From Candidatus Gemmiger excrementigallinarum (GTDB taxonomy: Bacteria > Bacillota > Clostridia > Oscillospirales > Ruminococcaceae): a stretch of DNA of 33,499 nt. The stretch lies in NCBI GenBank assembly GCA_019116445.1, contig DXBP01000047.1:1-33499 (forward strand). The letters run 5' to 3'. The notes under the pieces were generated by a model. It saw only the letters and a program-made list of their open reading frames with translations. It searched no databases and was not told the DNA's origin. Both the position numbers and the translations under genes were made by a program. Of this stretch, positions 1 through 6,193 are shown in pieces; within the stretch, counting starts at the first letter, position 1, and the number at the start of each line of letters is the position of its first letter.

Positions 1-90
1 CATCGGCTTGGCTTTATCACGCTGTTATGCGCTTTTTGGAATGCTTGCGCATCCTCTAAGCTGAGCGTGAGCTCCAAGAGTCCAACGTAA
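1..90. other. Region downstream of ppdK with no gene seen
   Basis: No coding frame or clear ppdK terminator. The only structure is an inverted repeat, ATGCGC (27-32) and GCGCAT (47-52), with no T-run on the minus strand. Confidence 0.4.
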
Positions 91-2757
91 TTACTTGCGA
101 GGATTCTTGATAGCGGCCTGAGCAGCAGCCAGGCGAGCGATAGGCACACGGTACGGAGAGCAGCTGACGTAGTCCAGACCAACGTTGTGGCAGAACTCGA
201 CGCTGGAGGGGTCACCACCATGCTCGCCGCAGATGCCCAGACCCAGGTTGGGGTTGGTTTCGCGGCCATCGTGAGCGGCCATCTTGACCAGCTTGCCGAC
301 GCCAACCTGATCCAGATGCTGGAACGGATCGCTCTCGTAGATCTTGGTGTCGTAGTAAGCGGTCAGGAACTTGGCAGCGTCGTCACGGCTGAAGCCGAAG
401 GTCATCTGAGTCAGGTCGTTGGTGCCGAAGCTGAAGAAGTCCGCTTCCTTGGCAATCTCACCGGCGGTCAGAGCGGCGCGCGGAATCTCGATCATGGTAC
501 CAACTTCGTACTTCATGTCAACGCCAGCGTCAGCAATGAGCTTGTCAGCGGTCTTGACAACCACGTCTTTGACGTACTTGAGCTCCTTGACCTCGCCCAC
601 CAGAGGAATCATGATGTGCGGGGTGATCATCTTGCCGGTTTCGGCGCTGACCTTCAGGGCAGCCTTGATAACGGCATTGGTCTGCATCTCGGCAATTTCC
701 GGATAGGTAACAGCCAGACGGCAGCCACGGTGACCCATCATGGGGTTGAACTCATGCAGGCTGACAACCACGTTGTTCAGCTCTTCGGTGGTCATGCCCA
801 TATCCTTGGCCAGAGCCCCGATCTCCTCGGGCTTGGTGGGCAGGAACTCATGCAGCGGCGGATCCAGGTAGCGGATAGTCATCGGACGGTCGCCCATGAT
901 ACGGTACATGGCGGTGAAGTCGGCCTCCTGATAGGGCTCGACCTTGGCCAGAGCAGCCTTGCGCTCCTCAACGGTACGGGCACAGATCATCTCGCGGACA
1001 GCCTTGATGCGGTCCTCAGCGAAGAACATGTGCTCGGTACGGCACAGACCGATGCCTTCAGCACCCATGTCGACGGCGTTCTGAGCGTCGCGCGGGTTGT
1101 CGGCGTTAGTCAGGACCTTCATCTGGCGGGCAGCGTCAGCCCAACCCATGAAGCGCTTGAAGTTGGCGTTCTCGGTAGAAGCCACGGTGGCAATCTGGCC
1201 CTCGTAGATGTTACCGGTGGAGCCATCGATGCTCATCCAGTCACCCTCATGGAACTCATGGCCATTGATGGTGATGGTCTTGGCGTCGTAGTCAATGACA
1301 ACATTGTTGTCGTTGCCGCAGCCGGAAACACAGCAGGTGCCCATGCCACGAGCGACAACGGCGGCGTGGCTGGTCATACCGCCACGGACGGTCAGGATGC
1401 CCTGAGAAACCTGCATACCGACGATGTCTTCGGGGCTGGTTTCCAGACGGACCAGAACAACCTTGGCCCAGGCTTCGTCCTTGACCTTCTCTTCGGCGTC
1501 CTCAGCAGAGAAGACGACGCGGCCACAGGCAGATCCCGGAGAAGCAGCCAGGCCCTTGCCGATAGCTTCGGCAGCCTTCAGAGCGGCAGCGTCAAACTGG
1601 GGATGCAGCAGGGTGTCCAGCTGCTTGGGCTCAACGCGCAGCACAGCGGTCTGCTCGCTGATTACGCCCTCGTCAACGAGGTCGCAAGCGATCTGCAGAG
1701 CAGCCTGAGCGGTACGCTTGCCGTTACGGGTCTGCAGCATGAAGAGCTTGCCATCCTCGATGGTGAACTCCATGTCCTGCATATCCTTGTAGTAGTTTTC
1801 GAGGCGGGTAGCGATCTCAACGAACTGATCGTAGACCTCGGGCATCTCCTCATGCAGCTTGCTGATGGGAGAAGGAGTGCGGATACCGGCGACGACGTCT
1901 TCGCCCTGAGCGTTGATGAGGTACTCGCCCATCAGCTTCTTCTCGCCGGTGGCGGGGTTACGGGTGAAGGCCACACCGGTGCCGGAACGCATACCGGAGT
2001 TGCCGAACGCCATCTGCTGGACGTTGACGGCAGTGCCCCACTCGTAGGGAATCTCGTTCATCTTACGGTAAACGTTGGCACGAGGGTTGTCCCAGGAACG
2101 GAACACGGCCTTGACGGCGCCGATCAGCTGTTCCTTCGGGTCCTGCGGGAACTCGCTGCCCTGCTTCTCACGGTAGATCTGCTTGAACTCCTTGACGAGT
2201 TCCTTCAGGTCATCGGCAGTCAGCTCAACGTCCTGCGTGACACCCTTGCGCTCCTTCATGGCGTCGATGCGCTCTTCAAAGAAGCTCTTGCCCAGCTCCA
2301 TAACAACATCAGAGTACATCTGAATGAAGCGGCGGTAGCAGTCATAGGCAAAACGGGGGTTGTCGGTCTTCTTGGCCAGACCTTCAACAGCCTGGTCGTT
2401 CAGGCCCAGGTTCAGGATGGTATCCATCATGCCGGGCATGGACTGACGGGCACCGGAACGGACAGAAACCAGCAGCGGGTTGTCCACGGAGCCGAAGGTC
2501 TTGCCGGTCTGCTCCTCCAGGATGCCCATGTATTTGAAGATGTCCGCTTTGATCTCTTCGTTGATCTCACGGTTGTCGGCATAATACTGGGTGCAGGCTT
2601 CGGTGGTGATGGTGAAGCCCTGCGGAACCGGCATGCCGGCGTGGGTCATCTCGGCCAGGCCGGCGCCCTTGCCACCCAGAATGTTCTTCATGGTGGTCTG
2701 GTCGCCGCCGAAGGCGTCATGGCCCTCTTTGAACAGGTACAAGAATTTCTTGCTCAT
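91..2757 (-). CDS. ppdK: Pyruvate, phosphate dikinase
   Basis: Interconverts pyruvate + ATP + Pi and PEP + AMP + PPi; in anaerobes it usually serves PPi-dependent glycolysis or PEP supply. 888 residues, close to the family's usual 870-890. The N-terminal nucleotide-binding domain starts at the SKKFLYLFKEG segment. The phosphohistidine domain carries GGMTSHAAVVARG with the catalytic His at about residue 464. The C-terminal PEP/pyruvate barrel carries GICGEHGGDP with the catalytic Cys at about 843. The open frame runs upstream to 3117, but the start is placed at 2757 because GGGAGG lies just before that ATG and the promoter -10 (2816-2821) lies inside the longer frame. It is monocistronic as far as can be seen and divergent from the GlmU-type gene. 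Confidence 0.97.
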   Translation of the reverse strand: MSKKFLYLFKEGHDAFGGDQTTMKNILGGKGAGLAEMTHAGMPVPQGFTITTEACTQYYADNREINEEIKADIFKYMGILEEQTGKTFGSVDNPLLVSVRSGARQSMPGMMDTILNLGLNDQAVEGLAKKTDNPRFAYDCYRRFIQMYSDVVMELGKSFFEERIDAMKERKGVTQDVELTADDLKELVKEFKQIYREKQGSEFPQDPKEQLIGAVKAVFRSWDNPRANVYRKMNEIPYEWGTAVNVQQMAFGNSGMRSGTGVAFTRNPATGEKKLMGEYLINAQGEDVVAGIRTPSPISKLHEEMPEVYDQFVEIATRLENYYKDMQDMEFTIEDGKLFMLQTRNGKRTAQAALQIACDLVDEGVISEQTAVLRVEPKQLDTLLHPQFDAAALKAAEAIGKGLAASPGSACGRVVFSAEDAEEKVKDEAWAKVVLVRLETSPEDIVGMQVSQGILTVRGGMTSHAAVVARGMGTCCVSGCGNDNNVVIDYDAKTITINGHEFHEGDWMSIDGSTGNIYEGQIATVASTENANFKRFMGWADAARQMKVLTNADNPRDAQNAVDMGAEGIGLCRTEHMFFAEDRIKAVREMICARTVEERKAALAKVEPYQEADFTAMYRIMGDRPMTIRYLDPPLHEFLPTKPEEIGALAKDMGMTTEELNNVVVSLHEFNPMMGHRGCRLAVTYPEIAEMQTNAVIKAALKVSAETGKMITPHIMIPLVGEVKELKYVKDVVVKTADKLIADAGVDMKYEVGTMIEIPRAALTAGEIAKEADFFSFGTNDLTQMTFGFSRDDAAKFLTAYYDTKIYESDPFQHLDQVGVGKLVKMAAHDGRETNPNLGLGICGEHGGDPSSVEFCHNVGLDYVSCSPYRVPIARLAAAQAAIKNPRK

Positions 2758-2779
2758 ACTAACCTCCCAAAAACGGTAA

Positions 2780-2809
2780 CGTGTTTGCATACAACGTTTC
2801 GTGTTTGCA
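2780..2809. repeat. Pair of 10-bp direct repeats in the ppdK leader (candidate operator)
   Basis: The decamer CGTGTTTGCA occurs at 2780-2789 and again at 2800-2809 (plus-strand reading), exactly 20 bp apart, about two helical turns. The expected ppdK transcription start (about 2809, read on the minus strand) falls at the edge of the upstream copy, so a protein bound here would sit on the start site and early leader. A palindromic AACGTT lies between the copies. The repeat is seen directly; the operator role is inference. Confidence 0.5.
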
Positions 2810-2815
2810 CAGTCC

Positions 2816-2844
2816 ATTATATCAGACCCTAAAACGAATTTCCA
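2816..2844 (-). promoter_or_regulatory. ppdK promoter
   Basis: On the minus strand, TGGAAA (2844-2839) is followed after 17 bp by TATAAT (2821-2816), which is preceded by TGA, giving an extended -10. It is placed about 60 bp upstream of the ppdK start codon. Confidence 0.75.
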
Positions 2845-2909
2845 GTGGATTGTTAAAAAAGTGCTCAATAGTTTGGCCGAAAAACCACCAAACTTTTCTC
2901 CCCAAGGTA

Positions 2910-2938
2910 TTGCAATTTGCACAAAAAACGTGTAAAAT
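2910..2938 (+). promoter_or_regulatory. Candidate promoter running into a hairpin
   Basis: TTGCAA (2910-2915), a 17-bp spacer and TAAAAT (2933-2938). The predicted start, about 2945, coincides with the first base of the hairpin at 2946-2977, so any transcript would fold almost at once. Both boxes are near consensus, but this is an AT-rich intergenic stretch and chance matches are possible. Confidence 0.4.
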
Positions 2939-2945
2939 ATACTGG

Positions 2946-2983
2946 GCGGAAAGTTCGGAATTTGTTCTGAACTCCGCTTTTTT
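2946..2983 (+). terminator. Terminator-like hairpin with six T residues, no gene upstream
   Basis: GCGGA and GTTC pair with GAAC and TCCGC (2946-2977, with an AA bulge); an inner GAA/TTC extends the stem, and TTTTTT follows at 2978-2983. This is a Rho-independent terminator shape on the plus strand. No plus-strand gene ends before it. It could shield the GlmU-type gene from readthrough, act as an attenuator, or end a very short RNA of about 40 nt. Confidence 0.55.
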
Positions 2984-3034
2984 GTTTCCTGTAGCTGTTT
3001 TGCATTTTTCATGCCGGCTATCCCCTTTTTCGGG

Positions 3035-3063
3035 TTGCGAAATCGCACCGTCTGGGGTACAAT
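3035..3063 (+). promoter_or_regulatory. Promoter of the GlmU-type/pth/mfd block
   Basis: TTGCGA (3035-3040), 17-bp spacer, TACAAT (3058-3063). The start codon follows about 40 bp downstream with GAGGGGG as ribosome binding site. It is the only clear promoter seen before the co-directional block that ends at 12412. Confidence 0.7.
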
Positions 3064-3103
3064 ACCAATAAGGTATTTTATTAGGAATATGAGGGGGATT
3101 GTT

Positions 3104-3838
3104 ATGTCTACCGCCAAAGAAAAGTTTGAACTGGCCCAGCAGCGCTATGCCGCTGCTTTTGAGCACCATCTGAATAACGGCGTGGAATTCATCAGCCGTG
3201 ATGTTTATATTGACCCGGAGGTGCAGATCGCGCCGGGGGCCACCATTCTGCCCGGCTGCATTCTGCGCGGCAAAACCGTGATCGGTGCAGACTGCGTTAT
3301 CGGCCCCAACACCCTGCTGGAAGACACAGTTGTGGAGGATGGCTCCACCATCAACGCCAGCCAGTGCTACCAGAGCCACATCGGCCCCAACAACAAGATC
3401 GGGCCTTTTACCCATGTGCGTCCCGGCACCAAGACTGCCGAAGGCTGCCACCTGGGCGCCTATGTGGAAACCAAGAACGCCGACTTCGCTGAAGGCAACA
3501 CCGTCAGCCACCTGACCTACATTGGCGACGCCACCGTGGGCAAATACTGTAACTTCGGCTGCGGTACCGTGACCTGCAACTACGATGGCGAAGGCAAGTT
3601 CCATACCACCATCGGCGATTACGCGTTCATTGGCTGCAACACCAACCTGGTAGCGCCGGTGACGGTGGGCGACCACGCCTTCACGGCAGCCGGTTCCACC
3701 ATCGGTCAGGATGTACCCGCCGGGGCGCTGGGCATTGAGCGTGCCAAGCAGGCAAATATCAGCGGCTGGGGCGAGCACAAGCTGGAAAAATACATTGCCA
3801 AAAAGCAGAAGCTGGAGGCCGACAAGAAGAAAGGCTGA
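3104..3838 (+). CDS. Stand-alone GlmU C-terminal-type acetyltransferase (left-handed beta helix)
   Basis: Resembles only the acetyltransferase half of GlmU, the part that makes N-acetylglucosamine-1-phosphate from glucosamine-1-phosphate and acetyl-CoA. 244 residues against about 450 for full GlmU. Hexapeptide repeats run from about residue 35 to 205. Key GlmU residues appear conserved: HVRPG (Arg106), Lys124 in ETKNA, catalytic His136 in SHLTYIGD, and the NYDG acetyl-CoA-site motif (Asn159, Tyr160), followed by NLVAPVTVG and the C-terminal IERAKQ segment. The N-terminal uridylyltransferase domain is absent. This is not a frame error in the window, because a promoter and the GAGGGGG ribosome site lie immediately upstream of the ATG. 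The uridylyl step must be supplied by another protein, or the substrate differs. Confidence 0.85.
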   Translation: MSTAKEKFELAQQRYAAAFEHHLNNGVEFISRDVYIDPEVQIAPGATILPGCILRGKTVIGADCVIGPNTLLEDTVVEDGSTINASQCYQSHIGPNNKIGPFTHVRPGTKTAEGCHLGAYVETKNADFAEGNTVSHLTYIGDATVGKYCNFGCGTVTCNYDGEGKFHTTIGDYAFIGCNTNLVAPVTVGDHAFTAAGSTIGQDVPAGALGIERAKQANISGWGEHKLEKYIAKKQKLEADKKKG

Positions 3839-3844
3839 TGCACG

Positions 3845-4117
3845 ATGATGTCCCTTTGGCTGATGATCTGCGGCTGGCGGGAAGTGATCTGCACCTTTGA
3901 TGCGGTTCAGTTTGGCTCTGCCATGCAGGCTTTGCAGAAGGATGGCATCCCCTGCCGTAGCCGTACAGTGAATTTCAGCAGCGCCTCCCGCCGCACCGGC
4001 ACCATGTGCGCCGTGGGTGAGCGAATGGACCGCAGCATTGAATATCAGATTTTTGTGAAAAAACAAGATCTGCCCAAGGCGCAGCTGGTCCTGCAGGGAC
4101 GGCTGCAATCGCTGTGA
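3845..4117 (+). CDS. Small DUF2007-like protein
   Basis: 90 residues of unknown function. The pattern of an early strand-helix segment (TFDAVQFGSAMQALQKDGIP) and a final strand-helix (IFVKKQDLPKAQLVLQ) resembles the ferredoxin-like DUF2007 family of putative signal-transducing proteins. This is recognition by pattern only. It starts 6 bp after the GlmU-type gene, with GAAAGG about 10 bp before the ATG; a second in-frame ATG follows directly. No signal peptide or membrane span. Confidence 0.6.
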   Translation: MMSLWLMICGWREVICTFDAVQFGSAMQALQKDGIPCRSRTVNFSSASRRTGTMCAVGERMDRSIEYQIFVKKQDLPKAQLVLQGRLQSL

Positions 4118-4212
4118 GTTTTCTCGGCGGACTGCCGGACGTGACGAAAAGGAAGTCACTCAAAAGCTGCCTTTTCAGCCAAAAAAATTCCAATCGAATG
4201 AGAGTGAAATCT

Positions 4213-4935
4213 ATGGACTCCCTTTACCTCGTTATGCCCGCATACAACGAAGAGGAAAATATCCGGGATGTTGTGGATCAGTGGTATCCCATTCTTGCCG
4301 CCGGCGGGCCCGATTCCCGTCTGGTGGTGGCCGACAGCGGCAGTACCGATCACACCCACGCCATTTTGCAGGACCTTCAGCAGACACATCCTCAACTGGA
4401 AATCCTGTCCGATACCGGTAAATACCATGGCCCCAAGGTAATCGCACTGTATCGCCATGCGGTAAACCGGCAGGCCGACTATATATTCCAGACCGATTCG
4501 GATGGTCAGACTTCCCCGGCAGAATTTTCCGCTTTTTGGCAAATGCGCCGGGAATATGACGGTATTTTCGGGTACCGGCGCGTTCGCGGCGACGGTCTTG
4601 TACGGGCTTTTGTAGAAAAAGTAGTCTGCCTGTTGCTGCAGATGTATTTTGGCGTACGGGTACCGGATGCCAATGCCCCCTTCCGGCTGATGAAAACCAC
4701 TGCAGTGCAGAAATATCTTGACCGCTTTGATGCGGACTACAATTTGCCGAACATCATGATGACGACGTTCTTCGTGTACTATCACGAAAAATATCTGTTT
4801 CGGGAGATTTCTTTCAGCCCCCGGCGAAAGGGTAAGAACAGCATCAACATCAAAAAGATCATCGTCATCGGGTTGCAGGCGCTGAAAGATTTTGCCGGCT
4901 TCAAAAAGCAGATGAAGCGGGACCGGGAAAAATAA
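4213..4935 (+). CDS. Family 2 glycosyltransferase (dolichol-phosphate-mannose-synthase-like)
   Basis: 240 residues with a GT-A fold: MPAYNEEENI at the N-terminus, LVVADSGSTD for the nucleotide-sugar pocket, the DxD-type metal motif DSDGQ at 95-99, and PDANAPFRLMK in the acceptor region. No clear membrane span, so it is probably cytoplasmic or peripheral. Likely transfers a sugar to a lipid or cell-wall precursor; donor and acceptor cannot be told. The frame is open back to a GTG at 4114 that overlaps the preceding stop, but the 4213 ATG is preferred because the conserved domain begins right there and GAGAGTGA lies about 5-12 bp upstream. An ATG at 4198 is an alternative. Confidence 0.88.
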   Translation: MDSLYLVMPAYNEEENIRDVVDQWYPILAAGGPDSRLVVADSGSTDHTHAILQDLQQTHPQLEILSDTGKYHGPKVIALYRHAVNRQADYIFQTDSDGQTSPAEFSAFWQMRREYDGIFGYRRVRGDGLVRAFVEKVVCLLLQMYFGVRVPDANAPFRLMKTTAVQKYLDRFDADYNLPNIMMTTFFVYYHEKYLFREISFSPRRKGKNSINIKKIIVIGLQALKDFAGFKKQMKRDREK

Positions 4936-5021
4936 ACTGCGCTTTTCCCGGCTGTGCCGCCTTTCCCGTTTGCGGAATCCTTTGCCTTTCCCCTGATGAA
5001 AACCATTGAAAAGGAGCAGTC

Positions 5022-5609
5022 ATGTTTATCCAATCCTCCGGGGCCGACTGGCTGATTGCCGGTCTGGGCAACCCCGAACCCAAATACGACGGCACTCGCC
5101 ACAATGCCGGATTTGAAGCGCTGGATTATCTGGCCGCACAATGGAGCTGCAGCCTGAACAAAAGCAAGTGGCAAGGCCTGTACGGTACGGTTCAGGCCGG
5201 TGAACATAAGGTCGTTTTGCTGAAACCCCTTACCTATATGAATCTGAGCGGGCAAAGCATTGCCCCTGCCGCCAACTTTTACAAAATTCCGGCCAACCAT
5301 ATTATTGTGCTGTGTGACGACATCACCCAGCAGCCCGGACACCTGCGTATTCGTCCGCATGGTTCCGCCGGCGGCCACAACGGGCTGAAAAGCATCATTG
5401 CCAGCCTGGGCACCGAAGAATTCTATCGCATCCGCATCGGGATCGGGGCCAAGCCCAACCCGCAGTATGACCTGGCGGCCTGGGTGCTGGGCAAGCTCCC
5501 GGCCGAAGACCGCAAGGCGATGACGGACCGTTACCCGGACATTGAACAAGCCTGCAAGCTGCTGATGGACGGCAATTTGCAGTATGCACAAAATAAATTC
5601 AATCGGTAA
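5022..5609 (+). CDS. pth: Peptidyl-tRNA hydrolase
   Basis: Releases tRNA from peptidyl-tRNAs that drop off ribosomes. 195 residues, the usual bacterial length. The family active site is visible: GLGNP with Asn17, TRHNAG with catalytic His27, YMNLSG with Asn74, Asp99 in CDD, and GGHNGL with Asn120. An N-terminal extension of about 8 residues precedes the first strand. AAGGAG lies 5 bp upstream of the ATG. In many Firmicutes pth sits between glmU and mfd; that order is kept here with other genes inserted. Confidence 0.97.
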   Translation: MFIQSSGADWLIAGLGNPEPKYDGTRHNAGFEALDYLAAQWSCSLNKSKWQGLYGTVQAGEHKVVLLKPLTYMNLSGQSIAPAANFYKIPANHIIVLCDDITQQPGHLRIRPHGSAGGHNGLKSIIASLGTEEFYRIRIGIGAKPNPQYDLAAWVLGKLPAEDRKAMTDRYPDIEQACKLLMDGNLQYAQNKFNR

Positions 5610-5622
5610 AGGAGATAGACCC

Positions 5623-6150
5623 ATGAGCTCTCTTCGTAAAAAAGCACTGATCCGCCTGCTGCTGTGCGCTATCGTGTTGATTGCCACCATTGTATTCAGC
5701 TTTTTGCTGCTGACCGGCACCTTTGACGGCAGCACAGACTCCACTTCCACCCCGGAGAGTTCCTCGGTATCTGACGGCGAACCTGCCAGTGAGGATGCCG
5801 TCGCCGAGGATGGTACCACCGCAGAGGGAGAAGGCGCCTCGGACGCTGCCGAGGCAACGCCGGAACCCACTCCGGAACCGACGCCGGAACCCACCCCCGT
5901 GAATTTTGATGGACTGTCTGAGCAGCCCGCCACCGTATACGCCGAAGGCGAGCAGCCCAACTTTACCGTTACGCCGGATTCCAACATGAATCTGCGTGCA
6001 GGCCCCGGCACCGATTTTGACAAGGTCGCGCAGATCCCGGCCGGCACCGCCGTGACCGCGCTGGGTACCAACGCCGACGAAACCTGGGTTGTGGTACAGT
6101 ACGAGGGTCAGTACGGCTGGCTTGCCAAGGAGTACCTGAACGCCGCCTGA
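5623..6150 (+). CDS. Membrane-anchored bacterial SH3 domain protein
   Basis: 175 residues. A basic start (SSLRKK) leads into one membrane span at about 8-31, then an acidic, Ser/Thr-rich low-complexity stretch, a PEPT repeat linker at 81-92, and a C-terminal bacterial SH3 domain from about 119 with the hallmark NMNLRAGPGTDFDKV and a closing GWLAKEYL. SH3b domains usually bind peptidoglycan peptides or other wall components, so the protein is predicted to sit on the outer face of the membrane. It starts 13 bp after pth with AAAGGAG upstream; the longer frame from 5584 lies inside pth and is not used. Confidence 0.88.
   Translation: MSSLRKKALIRLLLCAIVLIATIVFSFLLLTGTFDGSTDSTSTPESSSVSDGEPASEDAVAEDGTTAEGEGASDAAEATPEPTPEPTPEPTPVNFDGLSEQPATVYAEGEQPNFTVTPDSNMNLRAGPGTDFDKVAQIPAGTAVTALGTNADETWVVVQYEGQYGWLAKEYLNAA
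5859..5900 (+). repeat. Short in-frame repeat encoding PEPT units
   Basis: Roughly three copies of a 12-bp unit of the type ACGCCGGAACCC, coding for Thr-Pro-Glu-Pro units of the linker between membrane span and SH3 domain. Such repeats can vary in copy number between strains. Confidence 0.6.
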
Positions 6151-6193
6151 TTCCCCATAGCGGCCAATACAATTGAATAGGAGGAAGGTCACG

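Larger units (their letters stand above)
2758..3103. other. Divergent intergenic region (346 bp) between ppdK and the GlmU-type gene
   Basis: AT-rich compared with the flanking genes and without a credible coding frame of its own. It holds, in order, the ppdK leader repeats, the ppdK promoter, a weak 7-bp inverted repeat (AGTTTGG 2870-2876 / CCAAACT 2888-2894), a plus-strand promoter, a terminator-like hairpin, and the promoter of the downstream operon. Confidence 0.7.

Noticed and set aside
187-2832. 881-residue open frame on the plus strand opposite ppdK
   Set aside because: Low-complexity Leu/Gly/Val/His composition typical of the antisense of a GC-biased gene; no recognisable domain, and the minus strand is clearly ppdK.
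2870-2894. Inverted repeat AGTTTGG/CCAAACT as a terminator
   Set aside because: Only 7 bp with an 11-nt loop and AT-rich; no gene ends before it on either strand.
2758-3117. N-terminal extension of PPDK by about 120 residues
   Set aside because: It crosses the ppdK promoter and the intergenic region, and the strong ribosome site lies at 2757.
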